DNA of 64,000 nucleotides from Pseudopithomyces maydicus (Eukaryota; Ascomycota; Dothideomycetes; Pleosporales; Didymosphaeriaceae). The notes under the pieces were generated by a model. It saw only the letters and a program-made list of their open reading frames with translations. It was not told where the DNA came from and made no database searches. The stretch covers positions 1,984,001-2,048,000 of the forward strand of contig JANTUC010000004.1 of NCBI GenBank assembly GCA_026873275.1, given 5' to 3'. The translations under genes were made by a program, and so were the position numbers. Position 1 is the first letter of the stretch, and every line of letters begins with the position of its first letter. Of this stretch, positions 43,161-55,451 are shown piece by piece.

Positions 43161-44623
43161 GGTGGTAGAGCAGTGGCGGGTGGTAGAGCAGTGGAGGTGG
43201 AGGACGAAGCCGAATGGTGGGGAGCTGAACGCTGTCCGTCAGCCTGGAGCTTTTCCCAGCTTGTCGTGAGGACGGGGAAGGCGCGGAGTGTATTAGTGTG
43301 TCGTATGGGTCGTGGTTTCTCTTTCCACCGAATGCGGCAGTCGTCCAATACGTTCCTTCCTCAAGCTCGCCGGCAGGTTGAACACGTCAGGCGGCAAGAG
43401 AAGGTCGAACGGCGGCATCAGCTTCCTGTATATCATGGATCCGCCCGCAGCACGCACTGCTTACGCGCTTCTCTTGGCATCAAGCCGATTTTCCCTTCTG
43501 GAGGGCTGTTGGTCCCGAAACGGGCACACCCCTGCAGAACGAGTGATTCTCCGGACATGGAGTTGAATGACGCAGTTGCCCGATCGGGACCCGGCATGTG
43601 CAAAGAAACGGACGCCGTGGCGCAGTCCACAGCTGCTGCGCCTATTTCGTCTTCATCCAAGCGCTTACATGATACAAGCAACCATCTACCTATCATGGGG
43701 GTCCTTTCGCAGAACTCTGGACAAGACTATCGGCCGTAGGAACATGTGTGGAGAAGACATGTCAATTCGAAACAAGCTTTCTGTCCGCAGGCTTCCTTTC
43801 ACGCCGTAGATCATATCGCTTGTGGCGGCTCGTGATGCCAGAGGACCTGCGTACCACAAGCTCCGAGCGCCAGTGAAAGGATGTACTTACTCTCTCCAAT
43901 CGAAACCAACCCAGGCCGTTACAATGACTCGCCCTAGGAAGGCGTGTCTCTGGGAAGCTACTTTGCTGTCGCCTTTCATTATGGATGCGTTGCAATACAT
44001 GTGCAATCTCAACCAACTCGCTACAGTACAGTGAAGTCGGGGGTCAACATGTCCCGTCAGTACGACATCGGACAAAAAAAGGCCATTACCCTAAGTACAT
44101 CGCCTTGTTGTGGAGGCCGCCAAGACACTACCCCTGAAATATGTCGGAAATGTCGGATGCTATTTGTGTAGACGGCTGCTAGCCGGAAGGGTAGTAGTCC
44201 AAGTCAAGAAAAGCATCTCTGAGGCTGATGGTGTGGCGCAACAAGTCCGACCCATCGTCTACCCGCATTTCAACAAACCCAGTACCAACTTCACATGCAA
44301 AAAAATTGCTATAAAAGAAAACATGCCGGCGAATCCAGCTGCCTTGTTTTTGATCGACGCCTATGGCTTTGCTCAGCCCACTCACCGACTCCTGACCGAC
44401 TAGTTGATTGACGAAGCACCAACGGACATTGGCAGCGAAGATGGCCATTGAATTAGGAACTAAACGAAATGAGTGTTCACCCAGACCACCGCGCGTAAGA
44501 CCAATATGTGTTTAGATGCATGATTCCTAGGACTCCATTGCGTTCGCGGTCAATAATAACATCATCCGACACCAACCCTCTCTACACATGTTCAGTCAAT
44601 CATTCAATACAACCTGAATATGT
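43161..44623. other. Gap of about 1.5 kb
   Basis: Promoter of the four-helix gene and 3' flank of the SnoaL-like gene, with only short open frames on both strands. The longest (43173-43739, +) is GC-rich and featureless; 44179-44448 (-) is an 89-codon frame without similarity that I can name. Confidence 0.45.
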
Positions 44624-46669
44624 CTACCTCCACATCCTCAATGTTCCGTTCCAAGCAGGTCCAGCTTGCGGCTCTATATATCCATTCGCTCTCAGAGACC
44701 AATCTGGTCGTACTTTGCACGGGACACATCCCTCCCAAAACCCAACCTTCCCTTCATACTGGCCACCATCTGGCACTCTACCACTTACCAGGTTTCTATA
44801 CCCAAACCACATCCTTTGGATTGCAGGCCATTCGACAAACTTCCCACTTCCGCCCCGAAAGCCAGCCTCCCTTTCGCCAACCTCCCGGAGCGTGACGTCA
44901 GGAGGGTACTTCTTGGTCCATCCTGCTGGTTCCGGGTCCGGCTTGCTTGTGTTCAGCGGAGGTGGGTTGGACCAACCTTCTTTCCATGATGAAGACTGCC
45001 AGTAGAACTCGTCAATCGTGACGCTCCAAAGACGCCATCTTCCGTTCTCGAGGACAACCTGATCGTGGTACATTGCACTGTTGAAGCTTCCGGATTTTGT
45101 GGTACTAGTGGAGGGTTGAAGAAGACGGGCGCGTAAGGTAGCGCTTCGGCCATCGTTACTTACAAGGATGACAGGTTGTGGACGCCAATGGAAGGATATG
45201 CTGTTTCGTATGCTAGAACGATTGGTCCCGTAAGATGCGAAACATGCGTCTCTAATCCGATGCGGCATGCTGTAAAATCCCGCGAAAGGAGATAGTTTGT
45301 GCCCTTTCGAGGCGAAGAGGCGGCCCATGGGGGCGCATGCGATATCGTCAAGAAGGTAACCGTAGGCATGTGATTGGTTTTCAGTGCCATCGTAAGCTGC
45401 CGAGCGAAGGAGCTGGCGCTTCAGCTCGGTCATTGTAGTATTGGAAGGCAATAGGGAGGTTATACCTGTGGCGCGAAACTTCTTGACTTCAATCCAGGGT
45501 GGAACATACCAGTTTGGTACGTCCGACCCTCCATAACCCCAACCTTTGTAATAATCTGCCACCATAAGTGGCGTTGTTTCGATGGCCTTGACCTTCCATA
45601 CACCACTCTCTTTGACAAAGTTGTTCCGGAAGACGTTGAACTCCCAGGACGCAGTTCTATTATTAGAATTTCCACGCATGGCTATCTCTATCCCGCGAGC
45701 AACAGCGCGCTCACCGTTAGGATTTACTTCTACGATCATGTCAAATATGGGGTGGTCGTTGTTGGCACCGGTAGTCAAGCCTTCTGGGCCCATACGCTCG
45801 AGTGCCTTCCGTACGCCGTCAAGTCCGTTGTAGGTGTTGCCCGTACAAAGAGTGTTGTTACTGCAAATGCCTTTCCCAGTAATAGTAATCTTAGTCTTAG
45901 TGGTGTGAAGATCAACAACATGGGTCCACATCCGGCGATCAACGTAATACGCATGAGCGTGCATCAAGTTCCGGACTTCGTCCTCGTCGTTAAGTCTTTG
46001 GATTCTGGCTTGCAGCTCACCCAACGTGGTATTGGTCCCCACAACATTTCCTTCCGCAGGTGGAATGGGTATGCCCGATCCCTCTGGTGAGAAATGATAT
46101 GGGATGATTGGAATACCACGACCACCTTTGTTCCTCCATCCATCCTCATACGTCCCTTCATACATTGCATAATAATGTAACAATGAGATGCGCCACCCGT
46201 TCTCTGCACGCACGTACTGATTTTCGTATATCCCGCCTTCGATCCACGACCCACCGTCGCCATCGCCAGCAAATCGTAGCCCATTCCAGCGTGCTTTTGC
46301 CGTACGCCCATCGATACTCAGACTTACAACCGGATTCTCGATAACTAACGTGTTTAGCGAACCCGGTTTTCGTCCGTCCATATCTCCCGCATGATCCTGT
46401 AAGAATTCCTCGATGCCCAAATGCCCAGCCACAGTGATATCACCCCATGTGAAAACAGCATCAGGCGAAAACAATGCAATCGCATCATTGAAGCGTCCAA
46501 ATTGAGCGAGATGCGCGAAAGAACGCTGGATGTCCTTGATCTCACGGATGGATTCGACTCGAGACACGTCGCGGGCTAGCGAATCAACATTGGTATCGGC
46601 TGATACTAGAGCGCATACGAAGACGAAAACTGTCCAGACAAACATTATGGCGATCAGCTTCCTCGGCAT
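44624..46669 (-). CDS. Secreted protein with tandem SnoaL-like domains
   Basis: 681 aa, single exon, with a signal peptide at about 1-24 (LIAIMFVWTVFVFVCALVSA). It contains what look like three consecutive SnoaL/NTF2-like alpha+beta barrels. The first is at about 30-175 (DIQRSFAHLAQFGRFNDAIA, VFTWGDITVAGHLGIEEF). The second is at about 220-400 (LNDEDEVRNLMHAHAYYVDR). The third is at about 420-590 (LDDIACAPMGRLFASKGH). Many NxS/T sites fit secretion. SnoaL-like folds include cyclases and dehydratases, but catalytic residues cannot be assigned. A multi-domain secreted form is unusual. The ATG at 46669 is the first. Confidence 0.75.
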   Translation of the reverse strand: MPRKLIAIMFVWTVFVFVCALVSADTNVDSLARDVSRVESIREIKDIQRSFAHLAQFGRFNDAIALFSPDAVFTWGDITVAGHLGIEEFLQDHAGDMDGRKPGSLNTLVIENPVVSLSIDGRTAKARWNGLRFAGDGDGGSWIEGGIYENQYVRAENGWRISLLHYYAMYEGTYEDGWRNKGGRGIPIIPYHFSPEGSGIPIPPAEGNVVGTNTTLGELQARIQRLNDEDEVRNLMHAHAYYVDRRMWTHVVDLHTTKTKITITGKGICSNNTLCTGNTYNGLDGVRKALERMGPEGLTTGANNDHPIFDMIVEVNPNGERAVARGIEIAMRGNSNNRTASWEFNVFRNNFVKESGVWKVKAIETTPLMVADYYKGWGYGGSDVPNWYVPPWIEVKKFRATGITSLLPSNTTMTELKRQLLRSAAYDGTENQSHAYGYLLDDIACAPMGRLFASKGHKLSPFAGFYSMPHRIRDACFASYGTNRSSIRNSISFHWRPQPVILVSNDGRSATLRARLLQPSTSTTKSGSFNSAMYHDQVVLENGRWRLWSVTIDEFYWQSSSWKEGWSNPPPLNTSKPDPEPAGWTKKYPPDVTLREVGEREAGFRGGSGKFVEWPAIQRMWFGYRNLVSGRVPDGGQYEGKVGFWEGCVPCKVRPDWSLRANGYIEPQAGPAWNGTLRMWR

Positions 46670-47573
46670 CGATCAAAGATCTTGAGTGGGGTAGGCGTGT
46701 CGATTGAGACAAGACAAGAATGATGCCTAGTCGATATTATGAACAGAAGAGTTACGCTCATGTATATATTGTAATTTCTCTCGTACGTGAGATGCGCCGA
46801 TGTTGTGGTGGAGCTCGTATCCCGTGCTCTGTGATTTAATATGGAAGAAGTCCTAGGCGGCTCCCCACAACGTTCCACTCCTTCACTGTCGCTACAAATG
46901 AATCTATTTTAACCGTCAACACTGCCAAGTGTCTCAATAATTATCTCTCGTATATGTCATTTTTCTCACATTAATTCGCCTCTCGTCTCAGTGAACGAGC
47001 TAGCAACAAAGGCTTCAGATGGTCGTTGACACCCAGGAAGGTTAGCAAACTAACAATATTTTAAAAATAGACGAGCGAGTGAGCTAAGTGATTTTAAGTG
47101 GGGGGAATTCATTGCACACAGCTGGATAGGATTCTATACATTTAGGGCTGATGGCATGAGCCATGCGGAATGATTGTCTCAATGCTGAAGAGCCGTGTGA
47201 TAAATTTTATGAGTTGATGTGCAGTACTAGCGAGGGTTTTGGTGGCACTCTGCACCGCTCCCGCGGACATACCCCCGGTCGCATTCAACCTCAGGACCCA
47301 GTGAAAGACAAGATCACGTGATTGACAAATGCGGGTTCACGGGTCCACCATGGCTGGAGCCTAAGCTTTTTAAACTTGCTGCCTTTTTTTTTAAACCACA
47401 GTTCTCTATAAGTCCTATATAAGCCCTACTGCCTCAGTCTCTAACCATTTGTTCGTCTTCAGAACTTCACCTCGAGTGCCTTTTCTGGAATTTTGACCTC
47501 AACCAAAATACACCAGTCAGTCATTCAATCATCGTCCTGAGAACCTGATCCATACACAGATACAACTGCCAAT
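46670..47573. promoter_or_regulatory. Divergent region of about 900 bp
   Basis: Between the SnoaL-like gene (-) and the BTB-like gene (+). It contains ATCACGTGAT near 47314 and a TATATAA box, listed separately. No exon seen. Confidence 0.5.
47416..47422 (+). promoter_or_regulatory. TATA box of the BTB-like gene
   Basis: TATATAA about 150 bp upstream of the ATG at 47574, followed by pyrimidine-rich sequence suitable for initiation. Positional evidence only. Confidence 0.5.
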
Positions 47574-49021
47574 ATGCTCTCCTGGATACTCCGCGGTGCA
47601 AACGCGGAAGAGATCGCACCTGCGCCTAACAGCTCCGACGACATCAGTGCTGATTGGGTTGACGTGCAAGATTTCGAAGATTCTGACGAAAAGCCTTTTC
47701 GGGTGCACAATATCGTCCCTAGTGGTGATGTTGTTATCGTCTTGAATCACTCCATCATCTGCGAGGACTTCATCGCTTGGCCCGAGCCACACAAAGAAGG
47801 ACCTGCTGACAGCACCCAGAGCGCACCAAAAATCAACGAGTGGCTGCAGTTGGTGGTTCCAAAAACCACTGGAGGACAGTCTACCGCAATGACCATCTGT
47901 GAAGAACAAGACTTCGAGATCGCTCCAGCTGTTGAGGGTGACGAGCAAGATGTCATTAGTGAGGCAGCATCAGAACAAGAGTGCTTCCAACCAATACTGA
48001 CCTTCACAGAGCCAGCGACCAAAGTAGGAACATCTATTGTAGCTCAGTATGACGCAGGTTTCTCAAACAATCCTTCAACGATGATCTCACCGAATGCCAT
48101 GCCCAAGGTTCCACGAGGCCCATATCAATACCAGGTATCTTCCACCCACCTCATGGCCGCTTCCCCTGTCCTCAAGGACATGCTCTGTTCTGGAGAAGAC
48201 ATGGAGAAGTTGCGACACCCGGATGGCAAGATTTATTTCGTTGCCCGTGGAGTCAACGACAAGGCGCTGCGTGTTCTGCTGAAGATTCTGAACCATCGAA
48301 CCGGTGGTCTACCTTCCAAACTCGGACTTGCCTCTATATCCATGATTGCTGTTCTTGCTAGCCAGCTTGAGTGCGCCCATGCGGTGCAGTTCTATGGGGA
48401 GCGCTGGTGTGAGAAAGAGGAGCAAAGCTCTCTCGTGCCTCAAGAGATGGGTCAAATTGTCATGATGTGGCTTTGTTCGTCCTTGGTCTTCCGTAGGGAG
48501 GATCGTTTCGGCGAAGCTGTGCAAACTATCATTAGGCATAGCAAGGTCGCCTCATTGCCTTCGCTTGGGCTACCTATTCAAGATGCTATTGGTAAGCTAC
48601 ATATTCCCAATCAAACATTACACGCTAACATAATACAGACATGATCGATATGACGCGCAAGGAGACCTTGCAGGAAGCGGTTGCCTGCCTCTTCCAGTCC
48701 CGGGACAAATACTGCGATCTCGAATACGTTTGCAAAACTGATAGTGAGCACTCCGAGGTCTGTGCCTCTGTCATGGAAGGCTACATCACTCGCGAGATGC
48801 GGAAGATGGGCTTGTTTGACGACCGTACTAGCCCCATGGTCACTAATTGGAGCATCGAGGACATGTGCATGCGTGTTGCACAATTCCAGATCCCCAAGTG
48901 GAAAACCCCCGACAAGCGCACGCACAAGTGCAACTTCGATGAACTCAAAGACAGCTTTTCGAAGTTCCGGAATAAGAAGATCGAGCTGAAGCAAGTTGTT
49001 GGTGAGGAACAATTAGAGTAG
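47574..49021 (+). CDS. BTB/POZ-like fungal protein, 466 aa
   Basis: Exons 47574..48591 and 48639..49021. The 47-nt intron has GTAAGC, branch GCTAAC and ACAG, phase 1. The N-terminal 170 residues are acidic and disordered. The central part YQVSSTHLMAASPVLKDMLCSGEDMEKLR is the second half of a BTB fold as found in many fungal proteins (residues about 185-260). Helices including MIAVLASQLECAHAVQFYGERWCE and MGQIVMMWLCSSLVFRREDRFGEAVQTII follow. A basic C-terminus contains KWKTPDKRTHKCNF. This class is expanded in filamentous fungi and its function is unknown. Confidence 0.72.
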
Positions 49022-49427
49022 ATCTTCGAACGATGATAGAGAGGCACCCTTAGGGGTATGGGAAGCGATATCGTGCGCTCACAATGGCGAGCTAACAGTA
49101 GTAGTGAAAGAGTTGACAGTCTTGCAAGCCATCATAGGTTGGTAGCAGGCTTGACTCCCCCAATACCTGTGAAGAGGTATCTCAAGATTGATGTGCGATC
49201 TTGATACAATGTGTAAGCTTCGGGATGGTAGAATTGGACGGGAATCATCGGATTTGCGTACATGAGAATGTCTAGAAGCCTTTTAGTGCACAATGAAAGA
49301 CATTTACACACTGAACTTGCATACGATCACTTCAGATTGCATAATGTTTCCTTAGCCGGGTTATCTAAGCTCGAAAAATAACAATATGCTATTTTATTCT
49401 TATTACTCTGTCCAACCTCCTTGAAAA
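49022..49427. other. Gap between convergent genes
   Basis: 3' flanks of the BTB-like (+) and GH43 (-) genes; AT-rich, nothing else seen. Confidence 0.5.
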
Positions 49428-51128
49428 TTACTGATTAAAAGTCTCACTCGTCACGCTTTCCAGTTTATCAACCCACTGTTTCAATCCTTGATATCTCCAT
49501 CTCTTGAACCACGCGCTCGGCGTAGCCGCTGGACAATCTAACACATCATTTCCAGCTCCGTTACATGTTGCATACACACCAACCAATGTTCCCACAAACG
49601 AACCGGTATTTCCGCTAACTTGAGCCGTGGATGCCTTGCCCAGCTCCAAGGTCGAAGAGTTGCTTGATGCCGATGTAGCGGAGAACAGGTACTCAGACGG
49701 TGTGCACATCTCTATCGTGAGACGAATAGGCTTTCCGACCCACGCAGCTGGAACAGTTGTATATTTGTTCCGGGATTCAGTTGAATTGAAACGGAATGTC
49801 GTCTTGCCATCTACCATCGTAACACCAAGCTGTACGTTAGCATACTGCGTCAGAAACGCTGTAATGCCCGCTTCTTGACCTTGCAAAATCGGCGTGAAAC
49901 TCATGTCCACACTGAACTTGAACGTGCTGTCGGTTTGTCGCCGTCCAATGAAGCTAATAGCTTTGCTTGATGGGGTTGTATTGTTATATTGATTACCGAG
50001 GTTGTTCTTAGAAGGAACGACTTGCAATCCATTACCCGTAATGCTGATCATACCAGGCCTCGGTACACGCCAGTATACTAGATTCCGTGGGATCTGCGAA
50101 CCAGCGGCAAAATCATAGACGTCGGGGTCCGAGTTGAATGGACCAGTACCTGGAATATCACGCGAAGGTGCTGGCAGTTCCCAACCATTCATCACGCCAC
50201 GGACGGGCTGCATGATGGGCCACTCGCCAGTGTTCCAAGTAACTGGGAAGAGCACTGTCTCTCGACCCATGGGATAGTAGGACTTGTCTGGTGGACCCCA
50301 TCGTGTGGCTAGAGCGGTACCCCACCATTTCCCATTGCCGTCCTGGAAGAGATCTGCGTGTCCAACCGTCTGGAAATATTGGTCGGTGCCTCTATTAGTA
50401 AGGTGAGGGTTATGCGGGCTTGGACTATACGGCCCAGTGATCTTCTTTGCCCTCGCCATAGTAACAGCATGGTTATCGGCTGTTCCTCCCTCGGCAATCA
50501 TCAAATAGTACCATCCATCCTTCTTATAAATATGCGGGCCTTCAGGCCACACGCCACCCGTACCGTTCCACAGATTGATTACCGGTCCCATTTCCCCAGT
50601 GTCGATATTGATCTCTTGTATTCTGACTTCCTGAGTAGCGACATATACCTTTCCATCGTCATCCCAGAATAGATCCGGATCGATCTTTGAAGCTTTGAAA
50701 AGGACAGGGTCACTCCACGCAGCTTCGTCGAATGGATCAGTGGTCTTGAACAATACACCGTTTGTGCGGTTGGTGGTTGTGCCCAGGTACTCGCAGATGA
50801 CGTAGAAGGTGCCTTTATGGTGCCGAATAGTAGCGGCATACATGCCTTGCTGCTGCGCGTCGGTCGCATAGCTGTAACCTGGTAGCTGGGACTCCCGATT
50901 CCAGACATGGCTAATGAGTTTGTAGTTGACAAGGTCTTTTGATGCGTAGATGGGTAGACCGGGAAAAGAGATGAACGTTGAAGTTACGCAGAAGAAGGTC
51001 CCATCAACAGGTATGCATGATGGGTCGGAATGCCAGCCAGGAAGGACTGGGTTATAGTAGGTTGAGTTCTTTGCCAACGCTGGTGCCGACAAGGCGAGTA
51101 GCGATTGGACGAGGGTGGTAAACCTCAT
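49428..51128 (-). CDS. Secreted GH43 glycosidase (beta-xylosidase / arabinofuranosidase type)
   Basis: 566 aa, single exon. Signal peptide at about 1-19 (MRFTTLVQSLLALSAPALA). Five-bladed propeller catalytic domain of family GH43: the general-base Asp in WHSDPSC (about D35), the pKa-modulating Asp in KIDPDLFWDDDG (about D150) and the catalytic acid Glu in GGVWPEGPHIYK (about E196). The C-terminal beta-sandwich (about 330-545; FIGRRQTDSTFKFSVDMSF) is typical of two-domain GH43 enzymes acting on xylan or arabinan side chains. It is secreted and probably digests plant cell walls. The in-frame codon at 51158 is GTG, so ATG 51128 is used. Exact substrate is not determinable. Confidence 0.9.
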   Translation of the reverse strand: MRFTTLVQSLLALSAPALAKNSTYYNPVLPGWHSDPSCIPVDGTFFCVTSTFISFPGLPIYASKDLVNYKLISHVWNRESQLPGYSYATDAQQQGMYAATIRHHKGTFYVICEYLGTTTNRTNGVLFKTTDPFDEAAWSDPVLFKASKIDPDLFWDDDGKVYVATQEVRIQEINIDTGEMGPVINLWNGTGGVWPEGPHIYKKDGWYYLMIAEGGTADNHAVTMARAKKITGPYSPSPHNPHLTNRGTDQYFQTVGHADLFQDGNGKWWGTALATRWGPPDKSYYPMGRETVLFPVTWNTGEWPIMQPVRGVMNGWELPAPSRDIPGTGPFNSDPDVYDFAAGSQIPRNLVYWRVPRPGMISITGNGLQVVPSKNNLGNQYNNTTPSSKAISFIGRRQTDSTFKFSVDMSFTPILQGQEAGITAFLTQYANVQLGVTMVDGKTTFRFNSTESRNKYTTVPAAWVGKPIRLTIEMCTPSEYLFSATSASSNSSTLELGKASTAQVSGNTGSFVGTLVGVYATCNGAGNDVLDCPAATPSAWFKRWRYQGLKQWVDKLESVTSETFNQ

Positions 51129-52280
51129 TGTGATTGAGATAGCGAGCTCCAATGACACAACCTCGACCAGCTCGATGCCTTGCCATAGGTACTTGGGACA
51201 AATATATACTCCACTTTACCCCGCCCCTGTCTTCGGCTTGCGTCCCGGAATCTCGCAGGTTGGACCAATTCTGAGCATTGGCATCAGTGCCTTAAACCCT
51301 TCGTATTCCACGCCCTCACCCAAAGCTCAAGAAACGTCATAGCGAACAACATTTGGTACAACCCCGCCTGGAGCTAGTTCAGAATTAGGGAATATGCACA
51401 AGGGTCTAGCCTTCGATGAGTTTAGTGCGGCGCATTGAATCGATAGAAATCAGCCACTTTAAACGGTATTTAGCCAGACTGTTCCTGTACCGCTACCATG
51501 GAACCTCTGTGAGAGCGAGTGGAAAAATTAAAAAAGTTTTACCGTGCGTATATAGTGCTCGGGGTAATCTTAACCGCGATTTTGATGTGTGATACCCGGT
51601 GTTTTTCAACAACTTCTGGTCCGTGATGTATGACAATGCCACTTTCGGAATACAGAGTGATTGATGCTCAGGTATAGAGGCGTGGGAAATAAGAATGCCA
51701 ATCTGAATGTAGGCACCGTATGAGCTACTTGTAGTCATAGTAGCACCTGATCTTCTATAATATTTTTTCTAAGAGCCGTATCGCTAGGTCAACGGTATGA
51801 TTTCTGTAGAATACCGACAATTTTCGAATCGGAAGCTCCACTCCGCAACAGGTAACACAATGGGGATCTAGAACAGTTTCAGATCCAATGCCTTGTGCTT
51901 GAGAATTATGATCGAATGCGCATCAGGTTTGCAGGAAGAGGGGGTCGTGGCATACCAGCGGACTGGCAATCTAGACCACTGGAACTAGCCGGAGTTAGTA
52001 AAAAGCTTCATCAAGAAGCGTGCCGCACGTAGCTGCATCTTTACTGACACCTCGCAATATATCGCGCATTCGTGTTCCGCGTCCAATATACATGTATATG
52101 CACAGTAAGAGGCAGCTGCTCCAGGTACAAGACATCGGCGCCAAAGGCATGGTCAGCCAATCGAATTCAACCCACAACACTCGTGCAAAGCAATTGGTAT
52201 CATTGTTCTATTAAAATATATACGAGAGTAAAACATGGCTTTTTTCTTTTTGAGCACCCGCTTCCATAAGCACGAGACGT
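51129..52280. other. Gap of about 1.15 kb
   Basis: GH43 promoter, with a TATATATT stretch near 51201-51208 on the minus strand about 75 bp before the ATG, then the 3' flank of the permease gene. No gene recognised. Confidence 0.5.
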
Positions 52281-53974
52281 TTACGCAGATTTGCGAACGT
52301 ACTCAACCGGTCCAGCGTAGGTGTGGCGGCCCCGGATAAAGTAGTATACCGAAGCAAAGATGATGACGATACCGTAGCCGAGCACAGCCCAGTTCATAGT
52401 ATCAATAGTCGGGTTGGGTGATGTAGGCCAGAAGGCGAAGATCCAGAGCACGATCAAGAAGATCAGGGCGATGATGTTGATAGCCAGGCCAGCCTTGCCC
52501 AAATCGAATTTGGAAGGCAGCAGAGGCTCACCACGGATGCGCTTGAGCGCCATGCAGGAGATGGAGATGATGTATGTGGTGATCATAGATGCGGTACCGA
52601 GGGAGACGATTTGCATGTAGGCAACGCTGGAGCCGAGCTGGACGAGCGAGAGGATTGTAACGAAAGCAACGGTCACGTATACGGCGTTGATAGGGATTTC
52701 GAATCGGGGCGAAACGGTACCGAGGACGCTCGAGAACGGAAGACCTTTGTCACGGGCGAAAGAGAAGAGTTGGCGGGAGTTGGTAGCCATGACAGCGACA
52801 CAGGCGAAAATACCAATGGTGAGCATCATAACGGTCAAGACGGTAGCGCCAGTGGTGGAGCCAGTGGTGTTGAGGAAGACTTGCATGAAGCCGACTATAG
52901 CAAATTAGCATCGCTTCTGGAATAAAATCAAGACAGAACTCACCTCCGAGGGGCGTCATCAAAACGGACATGGTGTCGGTGACACAGAAGCAGAAGGTGA
53001 TGGCCATGATCCAACCGAAAAGGCCGTTTCCAAGCCAAGTGTACATCATCGCACGAGGAATAACTTGGGAAGCGTTGCGAACCTCCTCAGACATATGCGC
53101 ACCAGATTCAACACCGACGAAGCAACTGGCCGCACCAACCAGACCAATGAAGGTCGAAAGAGGAACGTTGTTCCATCCCATGTTGTCAACGAAAAGTGTG
53201 AAGTTGTCCGAAGCACTGCTGCGATCGGCCATGACCCAGAGAGGAATGATAACAGCGAAGAAACCAGCAACGTGAAGAATGACGATGAGACCTTCGACGA
53301 GAGGAAGCTTCTTGGAAAAGAAGGTGTTGAAGAGGTAGCAGACGGTTAGGATAGCCCACATGACCATCATTCCGTGCCATGCTTTGGGCACGTATGTCTC
53401 GTTGTGCATGATGATAAGACCGACGATCTGGTTGCTGGAGAGGTAGATGGTGATAGCAGCGGCCGATTGCCAGCCTAGAACACCTAGCCATCCGACGATG
53501 TAGCTGATGAACTTCTGGCAGCTTCGGGGTGCGAACTCGGAGACCCAGTGGTATTGTCCACCAGAGGTGGGAGCCCTGGTGTTTATTAGCCCATCGTTCG
53601 ACGAGAAACACGGTCTCGTGTTCAACTTACATGGAAGCCATCTCAGCCAAAGAGGCCGTAACAAATCCGAAACCCAAGAAGATGATGAAGTAACCCCAAA
53701 TCAGACCAGCAGTGCCACCGTTACCAAGTGCAAAGACCGACGTAGCCAGAATGGCTTCCCAGGACGACAGGACAACCATGGTGAAACCGAGAATGGTAAC
53801 CTGTCTGAAGTTTCGGCGGGTTTCCTGTCTCTTTCCCATACGGGCCATGTCCTGCACGTCGGCACTGGTGCCAGCTTTTTCGGAGACCAGTACATTGGGC
53901 TCGCCTCTCTCAGAGATGGAAGGGTTGCTGTCGACATTCGACACGGGGCCCTTGTGTTCGTCCATGCTTGCCAT
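52281..53974 (-). CDS. APC-family amino acid / GABA-type permease
   Basis: 529 aa from exons 53631..53974, 52944..53575 and 52281..52894. The introns are 55 and 48 nt with GTAAGT..CCAG and GTGAGT..ATAG. About 12 membrane helices. Hallmarks are FRQVTILGFTMVVLSSWEAI (TM1 start), SLAEMASMAPTSGGQYHWVSEFAP, GVESGAHMSEEVRNASQVIPRAM and FSFARDKGLPFSSVLG. These match the fungal GABA permease/choline-like branch (UGA4/HNM1 relatives). Start at MASMDEHKGP (53974); MDEHKG at 53965 is possible. The substrate is not determinable. It differs from the permease at 22-24 kb and does not look like a recent duplicate. Confidence 0.9.
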
Positions 53975-55451
53975 GTTCGCGGGGAGAAGGGCGACAGAGT
54001 AAGGACAAGCGTTCCAGAAAGAAAGTTCCTGCTGCCAGCAACGGTCGCGAGGCACGAACCACAGCTTTATAAACAAGTACGAGTCGTTCGCGGATGTCTA
54101 GACGCGAGCCCACTTATGCATTCGCCCCCTCGGGCGCAAGGGAGGCATCCTCATTAAGATGCTGGCACAAAACCAGCACCGCGACCACTCCCAATACGAG
54201 ACCCAAGTGCCGACATGGGAACTAGCGCGCTTGTAGCATGTCGCTATGATTTTGGGTGGGCCTGTCCAGACCAGGAGTCTCGCGTCCTGTCGCTGCAGAA
54301 GGATGGGGCCTCTAACCGAGGGTAGTGTTCATTGGCTATTCCCCATCAGCAACCTGCAACACGCTACGCCCCGAATGCTTTACCCACTGAAAGTACCCGT
54401 ACTACGCTCAATTCTCCTCCCGTTCGACGGGACGGACGGCTCGCCACTCGAGTCGGGCGTGGGCCGTTTGGCGTAATCTCATCGACTGCAAGGTGGACGG
54501 CACGGTGGGGAACATTTTTGGGTCTTGACCGCGCCGCAATTTACGTACATACATACATACATACATATACAGAGAGGCACAAGCGCATCCGCATGTCTGC
54601 AATCAGACCTGTAGACCTTCTGGAAATTCGCCCCATCCATGTCCTCTAGCGCGGATATATTATCTGCCCATACCAGGTCCCGTTTCGATGCAACTCCGCC
54701 CCTGGTCGTCCCGGCACTTGGAAGTCCGTCCCACGCCCTTCAGGGTGCGTGATTGGTGCATCGATACCAGCAATGCGGTATGGAATCATCCAAGAACGTG
54801 CTGCGGTAGCCACAATTTCGAGCTGTGGTGGTTCGATGGCCGAGGACCACGCTTGAATTACGAATCTCAAGGTAGTCTCTCCACAATGGCGTATACCACC
54901 AACCACGATGCCCACAGCCCGCCAACCAGACAATATCGTCTCGCGTGCACGGGTAGTTGGGGGCTTCCTTCGAAACCATGTTATCTCGTCTGGCACGACA
55001 TGTTGCAGAGCTACTGCGGGTGGCCTGGGCCTGGGACGCTAGAGAAATGAACAGCCTGAAATCTACTCCTACTAGATCAGGCATTTCAGACACGAAAGGG
55101 GTGTTCATGCATCAGTGATCCCACGCCAACACGCTGAAGAGGAGGCCTAGCCCTATTCTCCGAGCATCAGCCTAAGCTTGGAGTGTGATTGAATGGGAGG
55201 CCCTTCGTATTGCCAGAACTTTATGCACCCGCACTTCCGACGGCCAGGAACCGAGAACTCGCTGTTATACGCCTAGCAAGAGCTTACAGGCGGAGGATTA
55301 CAGGCGGAGCTCGGCCGCCACAGCGGGTATGTATCGGGCTCTAGCCAGCATACCTACTAGTGTCAGCAAAGGAAAACGTCTGAGTTGATATAAGGAGTCA
55401 GGACAACCTCTTTGTACCGTTGATCACTTCTGGAAGTGGTTTTCTTCTAAG
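53975..55451. other. Gap of about 1.5 kb with a microsatellite
   Basis: Divergent promoters of the permease (-) and the rhodopsin-like gene (+). Short open frames on both strands show no family features. Confidence 0.5.
54546..54567. repeat. Tetranucleotide microsatellite (TACA)n
   Basis: About five TACA units in the permease/rhodopsin-like intergenic region. Likely polymorphic; no function implied. Confidence 0.85.

Noticed and set aside
43173..43739. 188-codon frame upstream of the four-helix gene
   Set aside because: Composition-driven, lies in the promoter of the opposite-strand gene, and has no domain.
44179..44448. 89-codon minus-strand frame with an ATG
   Set aside because: Looks almost protein-like but has no recognisable motif and no upstream or downstream exon support.
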